Shown one piece after another: positions 11,154-23,012 of a stretch of DNA of 53,762 bases. The notes under the pieces are model-generated. The model was not told the origin of the DNA. It searched no databases and was given only the letters and a program-made list of their open reading frames with translations. The stretch spans positions 1 through 53,762 of the forward strand of contig MU616698.1 in NCBI GenBank assembly GCA_025201705.1, in the 5' to 3' direction. This stretch comes from Dissophora ornata (taxonomy: Eukaryota; Mortierellomycota; Mortierellomycetes; Mortierellales; Mortierellaceae). The first letter of the stretch is position 1. The number at the start of each line of letters is the position of its first letter. A program made the translations under genes and the position numbers.

Positions 11154-14100
11154 ATGCAAAACAAGTGCCAAACTAAACAAAGACGGCTTTATGCAATACA
11201 GCGTACTCTATGGTGCGGTCTCGGTGACGGCATCACTGTTCTTCGAAGGCATGGACATCGCCATCATCTGGGCCGCACTGCTTGGATTTACTGGCCCACG
11301 CAGACAGCCATGACCCTGGCTGTTGCCGTGATCTTGGTCCAGGCAATGGTTCTGTATCACCACGACTCCTCTGTCATAGCGGTGCTCGGGTGTCTGGGCA
11401 TGAGTGCCTCTTGGGTAAGTGCAAAGGCATTGTATTTATATCCATGGGTAATCCTCTCACAATTGATTGACAATACGAGAAATTTATAAACATGCAACCC
11501 TCACATTTTAGATCGCTGCCGTGGCTCTGAACCACTTCGAGCACATCTACGATATTCGATCATCAACCGCTATTTTTGGTTTCTATGTCGCCACTATCGG
11601 ATCGACATTCGCCATCATTCGCACCCACTTTGACCTACCCGTCGCTGAAAGAACATCACCCATCGAGGCGCTCATCGTCTTCACCTCGATTCTGTTTCTC
11701 GGCTTTGTAGTCGAGGCTTGGCCACGAGGGTCAACCCGAGTCCAACAATTGAGTGGTGCAACAGAATATGACAAAGCCAACATCTTTTCGCGTCTTACGT
11801 TTTATCATTTCCAGACGGTTGTCTCCATCGGCCTACGACGCACATTGACCGCGCCAGATCTCGATAATATGTTGTCAGAAGACCTCAACACGGAGCATGG
11901 ATACAGCGAACTCTCGAGACGCTGGAACGCCGCTCTCGCCAAACGAAGGCGCTACAAAAAGGGCAACAACATCGACAGCAACAAGGACGCGCCCTCTTTG
12001 TTCTGGACAGTGATTCGGTCTCATTCGGTTGCTCTGATGCCCATCGTCGCTTGCAGGATCGCCATCGTCCTATTATCATATCTTTTGCCACTGCTCCTCA
12101 GCAGCCTCTTGAGCTACCTTCAGAACTATGAAGACAAACCGGTCTCATACGGCATCATGCTTGCTTGCGGCATGTTCCTTATCTCGCTCTTTGTGGCTTT
12201 GCTCTACACCTACAACCGCTACCAAATGTTCCTCCTTAACATTGCCACCAAAGCCGCGCTCATCTCTATGGTCTATCGAAAGGCCTTGCGACTGTCGCCT
12301 GGCTCGAGACTCAAGTCTACAACTGGCGAAATCACAAATCATATGGCGGTTGATGCAGAACAATGGGGCGATGCCTTAGTCTACCTCTCGAGCTGGGTCT
12401 CGATCCCGATCGAGATCGGAGTCGCGTTGTTCTTGCTGTACAGATTCCTTGGGTGGTCTATGGTTGCAGGCTTCTTGGGCATGGTGTTGTTGTTGCCGCT
12501 GCAAACCTGGCAGGCCAAAGTCTTTGAGAGTATCCAGGACGAGAAATTGACAGCGATGGATCAGCGTGTCAGACTGACCGCCGAAGTGTTGGCAGGAATG
12601 CGCGTCGTCCGACTCTACGGCTGGTCCGCTGCGTTCCTCAAACGTATTCCAAACGTTCGACAGCAGGAATTGAAGGCGCTCAGAAAGATTGGGATCGTGC
12701 AGTCGTTTATGTCGATCGTGTTTGTTTCGTCATCACTAATCATTAGCCTGATCACGTTCGGAGTCTACGCGCTTTGGGGTGGACCAAATTTTACACCCGG
12801 CAAACTGACGCCTCAGACGGTTTTTGTGTCGATGACCTTGTTCTCTATGCTGAAGGGTCCCATTGCCAGTTTGTTGGATGCGACGACGACGACGATCAGT
12901 GTCGTAGTTGGAACTAGACGTATCCAAGAGTTTTTGTTGAGAGAGGAAGTCAATGAAGAAGACGTGATCAGGTTCAGAAGCACACCCAGAGATCCTAACG
13001 ACCCTGCCATCTTAATTAAGGGCTCCTCATTCACATGGAAAGACCCAGCGGGGGACTCTGAGAAGGATAGTTCTGGCGAACAGGATCGACTGCTCGGAAG
13101 ACAGGATGATCAACTAACTAACTCACACGCAACACTGCAGTCTATCGACCTCTCGATTCCAAACAGGAAACTGACTGCAGTTGTGGGCCGCGTCGGGCAG
13201 GGAAAGTCCTCAATGCTGAGCGCTATCACTGGAGAAATGTCTAAACTTCCTGGAGGTACCATCCAGGTTTCTGGATCGATCGCCTACGTTCCGCAACAGG
13301 CTTGGATCTTTAATGCGACGCTTAAAGATAACATCCTTTTCGGAAACGAATACGACGAAGAGCAATACAAACATGTTCTCTTCGCCTGTGGTCTCGAACC
13401 AGATCTGGCTATGTTGTCAGCTGGAGAAATGACTGAGATCGGAGAGCGCGGTATTAACTTGTCAGGAGGCCAGAAGCAACGCGTCTCACTTGCACGAGCT
13501 GCTTATGACGATGCTGATATATATCTGCTGGACGATCCTCTGAGCGCTGTGGATGCTCATGTCGACCGCCACTTGTGGGAGCATCTTATCGGACCATTGG
13601 GGGTGCTCAAGAACAAAGCCCGAATCTTAGTGACACATGGAATCCATCATCTCAAAGAAGTCGATAGGATCGTAGTCCTGAAGGATGGAGCAATCGTAGA
13701 ACAAGGACCCTATAGCGATTTGATGAGGACCAAACAGACATTTTACCAACTGATCAAGGAGTATTCGATTAATCATACGCAGGACAGACGCGAGCGGATG
13801 CGACGGAAGAGCTCAGGCGCCGTTCTACCAATTAAAACACCGGAGCACGAAGCAGCCAATCGATTGAGCAATAGTATACTGGATATTGCAGAGAGAGCGG
13901 ACCGCGATGATCAGAGCTTTGAGGAAATAGTGACTTCTGAGGGTGAAACAGACAGCGCCACTGACAATGAGGAATCGGTTATTGAAAGCGGAGCAAACTC
14001 CGATGGCAATCCCAAGGACGAGAAGAAGGATACCAAGGCTGAACTGATTGCGGTGGAAAAAATGAGGGCGGGTAATGTTACACTCGACACTATACTAGTG

Positions 14101-16126
14101 TATCTCAAGGCACTGTAAGTCTGCGACCAGAAACTACTAGTGGGACAATGAACGCAGAGAGTCTTGTTCCTCATCGCTCTAACCTTTCGTTGACATTGAA
14201 TTTCGCCACCAGGTCCTATCGGAACTTTTTTGTCATCCTGGCGCTCCTCATAGCCGCACAGGTATGCCTTGTCAGCAGCAGCCTCTGGCTCAAACACTGG
14301 ATCAAACGGAGCGAAGATTCGTCAGACGGCAGCGACAGCGACCCCATCAACTCGTATATACCCTCTATCAAGCTATTCCTCGGTGTATACGCTATCCTCA
14401 CGTTCTTCTATGTCGCCATCTACGTAATCTTATCCTGGATTATGTTTGCAGACGCCCGAATTCGAGCCTCTGAAATCCTTCACCGTAACCTCATTTCCAA
14501 GATCCTCCGCCTTCCTATGTCATTTTTCGATACCACCCCTCTGGGTCGAATCCTGAACCGGTTTTCATCCGATTTTGCCTCTGTGGATGACAGGATCCCG
14601 AACAAACTCTTTGACAGTCTGTACTTTATCGTCTCGGTCTCGAGCACGTTAATTTTGATTATTTACACGACGCCATTCTTCACTCTTGCGATTAAATTCT
14701 TGATTGCGGGTTACTGGGCCATCCAGTTTTGCTTTTTGAAGATCTCAAGCGCCACGACAAGACTCCATTCGGTCTCGAAATCACCTGTTTATCAGCATTT
14801 TAGCGAATCACTAAACGGTGTGTCGACCATCCGTGCCATGATGGTGCAAGACCGGTTTATCAAGGCGAACGCAGTTTGGACAGACAAGATGGCGAACAAT
14901 TTTATCGGGTCATTGACCAGTAAGAGATGGGTCGAGGTTCAGCTGAGACTGCTGAGCACGCTTGTGCTGTTGTTTGCAGCGTTGTTTGCAGTACTGGGAC
15001 GATCACGCATGGACCCAAGCTTAGTGGGATTGACATTAAGCTTTGCGATGGCGATCACGGAGGAGGTGACGAGTCTTGTGAGGATCTACTGCGACCTTCT
15101 GGTATGCGGATATTTTTTTTTCAACTTTGGTGACCACCAAGATATTTGCTAACAATCTGTTCTCTTACCCAGAATCACTTGGTTGCTGTGGAACGCGTGG
15201 TCGAATATACGGACATGAAAACCGAAGCTCCCGAGCACACAGACGTGAAATTTCCACCAAATTGGCCCTCGCAGGGCCATATCCGCTTTAAAAACTACTC
15301 GACCCGGTATCGTGAAGGGCTGGATCTGGTCATCAAGAACATCTCGGTCGAAATCTCGCCTGCACAGTCGATCGGTATCGTAGGACGTACCGGTGCAGGC
15401 AAATCGTCTTTGACCCTTGCACTCTTCCGCATTATCGAAGCCGCCAACAGTTACTGGGCTAAGGCTAGTGACAACACCGAGAGAGCCCAGTCTGATTCCC
15501 CTGCCGTTCTTGAACAGAGAAGTGACACCGAGGATAGCTTGACAGTCGCCCAGGAAGAAGAAATGGACGGAGGATCGATCGAGATTGACGGGATCGACAT
15601 CTCGACCGTAGGGCTGGACGACCTTCGAAAGCGTTTAGCTATTATCCCACAAGACCCTACTCTCTTTGCAGGCACTGTCCGCGACAATATCGACCCCTTC
15701 CAAGAACTCGACGACGCGGCTCTTTGGATGGCTCTGGAGCGCTCCCATCTCAAGGACTACATCCAATCGTTACCCGGAGGTCTTTCTTTTGAGGTTTCTC
15801 AGAATGGAGAGAACTTTTCAGTGGGTCAACGGTCTCTGATTTGCCTTGCTAGAGCCTTGCTGAGAAAGACAAAGATCTTGGTCTTAGATGAAGCCACTGC
15901 TGCGGTGGATGTGGAGACGGACGAGTTGATTCAGAAGACGATTCGAAAGGAGTTTAAGGACCGAACTGTATTGACGATTGCACATCGCATCAAGACTGTG
16001 ATGGATAGCGATGTGATTCTGGTCTTGGAAAAAGGACGTGTTCAGGAATTTGAGAGACCCGATGTGTTGCTAAAGAGGAAGGATTCATTGTTTTACAAGC
16101 TAGCTGAGCAGGCTGGCGAGATTTGA
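11154..16126 (+). CDS. Full-length ABCC (MRP/YCF1-type) ABC transporter
   Basis: Four exons, 11154-11414, 11512-14114, 14213-15101 and 15173-16126, join in phase to about 1568 residues. Order: an N-terminal TMD0-like bundle, a six-helix domain, NBD1, a charged linker, a second six-helix domain and NBD2. NBD1 shows Walker A GRVGQGKSS at about residue 646, LSGGQKQR and Walker B LLDDPLSAVD, with Asp where the catalytic Glu would be, as is usual in ABCC NBD1. NBD2 shows GRTGAGKSS at about 1322, FSVGQRSL and LVLDEATAAVD. A roughly 60-residue acidic insert follows NBD2 Walker A. Family members export glutathione, glucuronide or other conjugates across vacuolar or plasma membranes; the substrate here is unknown. 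The N-terminus is uncertain: TM1 (QYSVLYGAVSVTASLFF) reads best in another frame (see findings). Confidence 0.9.
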
Positions 16127-16265
16127 AGCCTCATAGAGACCGCGCTGCATATTTGAGAGCATTAAATGGCATCCAAATCGACAACTGTGTGGGATCGGAG
16201 CATAGTAGAGTCGCGTCTTTCTATTGCTTAAATCTTGACCAAAATAAGGGTTCTCTCTATTGGCT

Positions 16266-18055
16266 CTAAGGACTGAAGGAAATTACCGCGTACTCGCCGT
16301 TGACCATCCAGTTCTTCTCCTCCTTCTGAACCTTTTCCTCTACACCTTCCTTCAATCCCACTACAACGTCTGCCTTACATGTTCTAAACGACACCAAACT
16401 CGGAACGTCCTCCCGACTACCCAACGGTCCAATCGCATCCGTAAACGGTGTCGTCGTCGGCCACTGGCAATCATAAACCAACTTGCGATAATTCAGATCT
16501 CCCTTGAAAATCCATAAGTCTGACTGTTTCATATCTTGGAACAGGTCTTGGGCCGAAGGGAGAGTCGGCAGGTGATAAAACGCATAGCATGACGTCCAGA
16601 AGTCGTGGGTGGTCACTTCCCAGACACCTTGGTCCACATATGATTGCCATCTCTGACCTAGATCTTTAAGGGCCTGTTGCTCAGATAGCTCATTGGGGTT
16701 GAAGAAGGGCGTGGTGGGTTTGTGGAGTTGATCGAGTGTCCATTGAAAGTCAAAGGGCATGACGTCTGAGACGAACCAAGGGATATTCTTGGCGTGAAAG
16801 ATGACTTTGGAAGCGAATCCAGCGCGGATCAAGTAATCTGCAAATACCAGATCCACGTACAACTCAAAACCTATTTGATTCGGGGACCACTCACTATGCA
16901 TTAGAAACGTCGGCAACGTAAAATAAAAATAACAAAAAACGAATCACGATATTCAAATTTCTATGTATCTATGTATCTTTACCTGCGTTGTCCAAGATTA
17001 TGTCGACTCGTCCGTTGCGCATAGTCTTGACCTTCTCCCACAGCAATCCTGTATCATTCTGCAAGATTTTTTCCGCATGCTTCTCTAACTCGGAGATTTC
17101 CTGCTGCTCTCCGTGTTGAGGCTCCAGAGCCTGCTTATCGAGACTAACTCTAGACGAGTTCTTGGACGAGGCCGCAGATCCAGAAGCAGGTGTAGAAGGT
17201 GCAGGGGAACTGGTGTTGCTCATCATCACCCTTCTCTGCAGCTCCTCTACTTTCGCTAAATCCGGGTTATCCAATAACGACAGATCTGTTGCGTTACCCC
17301 AAAGACAGACCTGCGACAACTCAAAGAATGCCTCCCGTGTACCCTCGGATTCCGGACCCTGGCTCACCAAAATATCTAGCGATGACAAGGATTTAATTTC
17401 TTCCGTTTTCTTGCTCTCCTCTTCATTATCGCCGGCGGTGTTATTAGTTGGAGACATGAGGCGAACAGCGATTGCGACCACGGCCGTTTGGGAAGATTTG
17501 AAGACAGTTTGTTTTTGCCTAAAGAATGGATCGTAGTCGTGCCAGTACTGCGTGAGAGCAAAAGCTTCCCTGATCCGGCGATAGAGGTAGCATTCTGCAA
17601 AGAGCCAAGAGGCCTTGAACCAAGAAGAGGTTGCAAAATGGTCGGCCAGGGCCTGGTTCCACTCCGCCACATCTGGGAGACTATCCTTCAGTGGACTGTT
17701 TACAACACAAGGACGACGCAAACAAAAAAGAAATTGTCTTGTTGATCAGATACTCGATGGAACCCACTTTCTCGGCGCATGGATTTCAAATTGCTTACCG
17801 AAAAGGCTTGTCCCGCTGTAGTTCATATCGCAATCCTCCAATGGCCTCAATGATCCCTTTGGCTTCGACTTCCTTTTCCTTCTTGTTTGGATCCGAATCT
17901 TGTAGGCCATTGTACGAACGATAGACGTCATCGACGATCTTGGAGACAATGACAGGCAGCCGGCTCTGAAGGGTAGCATAGCCAAACGACTTGGGATTGC
18001 TTCCGGAGAGAGCCGTTCGAGGAGGGTGCGAGGGATCGTACTGAGTGGTCGTCAT
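16266..18055 (-). CDS. ARMT1/DUF89 metal-dependent damage-control phosphatase
   Basis: Three minus-strand exons, 18055-17799, 17695-16983 and 16870-16266, join in phase to 524 residues. The key family motif DNAGFEL (residues about 321-327) is created across the second intron; its Asp and Asn bind the catalytic metal in DUF89 enzymes. Further matches are DLVFADYLIRAGFASKVIFH, LNYRKLVYDCQW and FRTCKADVVVGL before the C-terminus. Family members (yeast YMR027W, human ARMT1) dephosphorylate sugar phosphates such as fructose-1-phosphate and are proposed to clear damaged metabolites; a protein-glutamate methyltransferase activity has also been reported. A Ser/Pro-rich insert lies just before residue 240. 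The gene ends tail to tail with the ABC transporter, only 139 bases apart. Confidence 0.92.
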
Positions 18056-18384
18056 GGAGAGATATCAATTGAACCTTTTTTATTTTTTATTGTCGGTATT
18101 ACGCGTATCCGGGCTGTTGTGCTGCTTCGTGACAGTTCTAGAGCGAGCTTGGCAATGATGAATGCGAAGTTTGAATGGAGAACAAGAATGATTGCAACTT
18201 TTAAGAATGAATGACAATGAAGAACGATGCAACAAACAGATGCTGCTTATCTGATACCGCCAGAATAACGTTTGAATCTTAGAGACGTGGAGGTGTGTGC
18301 TCGAACTCAGCTAGTGCCCAGGTGTGACTCAACTCTTGTACGTCCAATTCTATGTTACACCCTTTATTTGCAATGGATACTTGG
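18056..18384. other. Short intergenic region between two minus-strand genes
   Basis: It holds the promoter and leader of the ARMT1-like gene and the 3' flank of the Ett1/Nro1-like gene. No gene or distinct element is seen. Confidence 0.5.
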
Positions 18385-20124
18385 CTACTCGCTGCCAGCA
18401 ATCGCTTCAAACTCCTGGAGTACTTCTGAATAACGCTCCTCGAGTGCGGGATCTGGGAATGCAGCAATGGCTTCCTTGATCAGTGCAACTGCTTGTTTCG
18501 ATTGCTCGGCTGCAGCCTTGTCGCCGACTGCGATATTAACCAGGTTCAAATGGCACTCTGCACCCTGTTTTCGAGAGAGAGAAAAAAAAGAAAAAAAAGT
18601 TATTAGTAGCTTTTGAGTGAGAGAAAAATGAAATACGGATTCTAATTGCTTACCAGAGTCAAAAGATCGCTTGTGAGAGCGTCGGTTTTGCGCGCCAACT
18701 CAATTGCCTTGTTGGTCGCCTCAACGGCTACGTTAAGAAGAAAGACCAAGTAAATCTTCTGCTGAAATGAAACGTGGGAGAATATCGTCCACATCTCAAA
18801 ATACGTACCTTTTAATGACGTCTCGCCGCGTTCGGTCATGTAAACAGGGAGGCTGTACTCATCCTCGGGATCCTCTTCTTCTTCTTCATCGTCGTCTTCT
18901 TCCTCTTCTTCGTCTGCCCGGTCTGCCCACCATCCTACAATCGAGTGCATACATGTTCCAATGCCTTGCCACGCCTCTACGCTCTCCTGGGCATCTATGA
19001 AGAGTGAAAGCAGTAAAGATCAATCCAACGTTAGTCTCAGATCGACCATGCACTACCATTACCACAGCCTATGATGGTTTACTTTACCTGTAATGACTTC
19101 GCGGTATGTCTCCATGGCCCAAGTGTTCCACTGCTTCCGACGATCATACTCTTCAAACCGATCTGCATGCAATGCCACATTCGCTGCGGCAGTAACTATC
19201 TCATGTCCCTTTGCTCCAACCTTCTCAATCGATTTTGCATCCAATCGAACCACATGTTTTTCTTCGCCTGTTGGGATCAGTTTGAAACCAGCGTCGAGCA
19301 AGTTGGTCGCCTGTCCCAATGTTGCGTGGATTTGATCTCCAAGTTTTTTGAACTGCTTCTTGGATGAGGTAGCTTCCTGTTCTTCGTAGAGTGCGTCAGC
19401 CTACAATTTCACAAGAAAAAAAATGAGACGTCGATTGAAAACGGTCAGCGTTGTTATCTAAAGAAAGCAATTAGGCCTCAATTCTGGCTTCCTAGGCATG
19501 ACGCCTTACCTTCTGAAGATAGACCTTTCCGGCGACCAAGTAGTACTTCCAGATCCACTCCTGATCCCTCTCTTTATTCAACAGATCCGCGGTATGGCTC
19601 ACATATTCCAAAGCCAGCTCCACAAATCCGTTCACCTCCTCTTGTTCAGCCCCGATCAACGAGAAATCATGAAGCGCTGACGCGTAGATATAATTGAACT
19701 CGCTGGAAGGATACACTTCCTCGCCGCAGTTCCGAAGCATCCGGTCACATTCGTGGATGGTTCCTCGTAGATACTCCTGGGTGCCAGATTCAGCGAATTG
19801 CTTCTGAGCAGCTTCATACGTTTGACGCAGCTCTGCGAGTTCGTTGCCAGCTTGACCGTCATCCTTCAGTGCAAGGCTAGCGGTCTCTTGTTCGGCGGCA
19901 GGTTGTGAGTCCATCTGAGCATCGATCGTAGTAGCTTCATCTTCGTCTTTGTCCTGGTCTTGGCTCTTGGCTTTGCCCTTGTTGGATTTGGCGGTTGTGG
20001 TGTCTTTGCTGGCGAGGGGATTGAAACGTGAAGTGCTATTGGAGTTGTCATTTTTAGTAGAGTCGGAGGGTGGGGCAATGCCTGCTGAATGTCCGAGTCC
20101 GCGAGGTTTCTTATCCTTGGCCAT
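18385..20124 (-). CDS. Ett1/Nro1-family nuclear protein (enhancer of translation termination 1)
   Basis: Five minus-strand exons join in phase: 20124-19510, 19400-19088, 18994-18809, 18727-18654 and 18564-18385, giving 455 residues. The N-terminus MAKDKKPRGLG is basic and resembles the KRPLGLG start of yeast Ett1 and fission yeast Nro1. It is followed by a low-complexity stretch and then all-helical, TPR-like sequence (WKYYLVAGKVYLQKADALYE). An acidic run of about 20 Asp/Glu at roughly residues 325-345 is also seen in the family. The C-terminus is EVLQEFEAIAGSE. Known roles are efficient translation termination in budding yeast and inhibition of the prolyl hydroxylase Ofd1 in fission yeast oxygen sensing; which applies here cannot be told. 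Divergent from the CCA-adding enzyme. Confidence 0.82.
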
Positions 20125-20396
20125 GGTGGATTAATAAAACGCGTGAAGAGGAAGGAGAACAGAAACAAGAAAGAAAGAACGGAAGCTCAAGTTCAGCTCA
20201 GCAAAAAAAAAAAAATCGCTCTCACAATAAACAGGGTGACTGCCATTATTTTCACGTCTGTGCCCTCATCTGCTCGCCAGGCACAACCATCAGGACAGGA
20301 AAGAACTCGACACGGCATTCGACCTTCAATCCCCGCCATCCCATCACACAAACGTTTATCCTCACCGTCGGAATCACACGGCAGCCTCGCCAGTAA
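20125..20396. promoter_or_regulatory. Divergent promoter between the Ett1-like and CCA1 genes
   Basis: These 272 bases must serve both outward-facing genes. A 13-base A run at about 20202-20214 could act as a nucleosome-excluding poly(dA:dT) element, which is common in fungal promoters. No TATA box is evident. Confidence 0.45.
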
Positions 20397-23012
20397 ATGA
20401 GATCACTTCTCACCACGACCTCTACTTTACCCCCTTCTTTTTTCAGCAGAACGGCCTACTGTGTCAGGGCTAGACATTTTCGACGCAGCTCAAGCTCTAA
20501 ACGCTTCGTTGGACCACCTTACTCGCCCTCAGCCTGCGAGGCCACCCGCCTCAAAGGATCTACTAGCGATTCCAGCAAACGGCGGTGCGAGATTCGTGTC
20601 AAGACATATCCTTCGACTACTATGTCTTCCTCTGTCTTCGAATCTCCTTCAAGGCCATCAGGAAATATCGTAGTACGAAGATCGGTTGAGACTGGGACAG
20701 TGTCGGCGATTCCTAGTGCAATATTGCCAAATGCTGTAGCCATAGGAGGGAAATGGAGGGCGCTCTCGCAATTTCTGGTCGTTGGACGCGAGGATAGGTT
20801 GGAGCGTTGTGGCTCAAGTGCACTTTTCAGTCGGCCATTCGCGACATCAACGAAGCAGCATATGGGAGGCGAGAAATATCAGGCTGCAGAATTAGTCGAT
20901 GTGTCGGAGCCTCGACCCATGTATATTAATTTGTCGAAGCGAGAGAGAAAAATCTGCGGGCTTTTGGAAGGAGTCGCCAGGAATTATGAAGCTAAGGAGG
21001 GTAGAAAAGTTCGGGTCCGCATTGCAGGAGGATGGGTTCGCGACAAGGTATTTCATGATGGCATGGGTCGGCTTGCACTTGTTGGTGTGGATCTGTCTGT
21101 TAATTTAACGCTTTATTTTGTTTCCTGTGGCAGCTTCTACGCCTTCCGTGCACTGACATCGATATCGGAGTGGATACAATGATAGGCTATGACTTTGCCA
21201 ACCTCGTCAGTGCATACATGGAAGCTAGGGGTCAGGGCAAGAAGACTATTTTCAGGATTACGGCCAATCATGAAAGATCAAAGCATTTGGAGACATCAAC
21301 CATGAATGTGATGGGCATGTCCATCGACTTTGCGAACCTTCGCTCCGAGGTCTTTGACGCCTCTAACCGAGTCCTTAATGAAAGTGTAATACCCCGTACC
21401 CCAAGCGCGTCATCTTCCTGTACTCGTCAACTCTGCTTGAGATACGAAACTGACGCTCTTACTTCTTACTGTTGATTTGCCATAGATTTTCGGATCGCCA
21501 TACGAGGACGCCTATCACCGGGACTTCACCATCAATGCCCTCTTTTACAACATTCATACTGACTCTGTCGAGGACTACACTGGTAAAGGACTTGATGATC
21601 TGAGGGACGGATGGATCAGGACGCCACTAGCAGCATATGATACATTTTGGCAAGACCCTCTCCGCATCCTCCGCTGTATCCGTTTTGCAACCAGATTCAA
21701 TTTCCAGATTGCAGCGGATGCTAAGCAAGCCATGCTTGACCCGAAGATTAAGGAGAAACTCCAAACGAAAATTTCAGTGGAGCGTATTGGAAGAGAATTT
21801 ATGATGTTAGTTGACAATGCGGCAGGCAGGAGTGTCGCGATGCGGTTATTGCAAGAGAATATGTTGTATGATGTGGTCTTTCCGGTGCCAGTAAAGAGTG
21901 TCCTTGTCAAGGGTGTCTCAGCTGTTAATGGAGAAAGGCACGACACTGAGGATGCATTTAAGTTGGCCTGGATTGTGGAGTGGCTTCTGCAGATCAATTC
22001 TATCACTGAGAGAAGCAGTAAAGACGACGCGGATGTCGCAGTGTTCTTGCGGGAAAAGGATCCAGCTCGGGAGCTGTTACTGGAGCAGACACATGGCGTT
22101 CCGATGACGAGTCACCTGTACCCACTTATTAGGTCAGCGCCTCCGTCAAGTGTTCCATTTAACGTTCCTTGCAAGGAAGATGCAAATCCCAAGGAAGTTG
22201 CAGCGCGGAACTTAATCTACGCAGCAATGTTGCATCCCTATCGCGACATGACCGCAACCATCAACGGCGATGTCATTCCCGCGGCAACTTGTATTTACAA
22301 GTATAGTCTGAAAGGGCGAAAGAGCGATGTTGATGCTGTTAAAAGATTACTGGAGAATATTGAAGGCGCAAATGGAGCTGTAAACTCGATCTCGTTGGAG
22401 GTCCCCATGGATGATGAGTTGCGAAAGAAGGAGATGGTTGAGATTGGCATGTTCATTCGGAATATCGCTGCTGTGGACGCAGTTAATAAGAAGTGGCCAT
22501 GCTCACTACTTTTAGCGCTCGGTGTTGAGTTACTTCCAAAATTTGAACAACTCAATCAGGGCGTTCTTGGTAAGACACAAACTTATACGGTATCGCAACC
22601 GGGAAGGCTTGCCTGGCTCTCCGTCCACGCAATTCTAATTGGATCTGATTTAATCTTTTAGATGAAGAGGCAAAGGCAATGATTACCAAGTATAACTTGT
22701 TCTTGTCAAGGGCGAGATACTATGAAATCGATCACTGCTTTTCATGGAACTACATTGTTGATGTAGGTATAGAAAACCTGATTTGTTGACGAGAACATCC
22801 ACATTCCAAGCATCTCAGACTGAGATTTTTTTTTCAAAAAAAAAAAAAATGTGTAGAGTGCCGATCTTTCGTGCAGGTTGAATATCCCTCCAGGCCCACA
22901 ACTCTCTCGCCTTTTGAAACAAGTAATAATGATGTGGCAGGTCCAGCATCCAACTTCATCAAAAGAGGACTGTCTAGAATGGATTGCGGCGAACCCAGAC
23001 AAGTTCGAATAA
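20397..23012 (+). CDS. CCA1: CCA tRNA nucleotidyltransferase (CCA-adding enzyme)
   Basis: Five exons, 20397-21047, 21134-21385, 21486-22569, 22662-22762 and 22857-23012, join in phase to 747 residues. The enzyme adds CCA to tRNA 3' ends. Class II signatures are clear: GGWVRDK (about 211-217), completed across intron 1 by LLRLPCTDIDIGVD with the metal-binding DxD at 225-227; RDFTINALFYN (about 313-323); and DPLRILRCIRFATRF. The C-terminus carries PPGPQLSRLLKQVI and EDCLEWIAANPDKFE. The first 40 residues are rich in Arg, Ser and Thr, fitting a mitochondrial presequence, and later in-frame Met codons could give a cytosolic or nuclear form, as in yeast CCA1. The N-terminal extension of roughly 150 residues is longer than usual. 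The last intron ends in a poly-T/poly-A stretch before GTGTAG. Confidence 0.93.

Noticed and set aside
21575..22006. 143-codon minus-strand reading frame inside CCA1
   Set aside because: Exactly antisense to a well-conserved CCA1 exon; no independent support.
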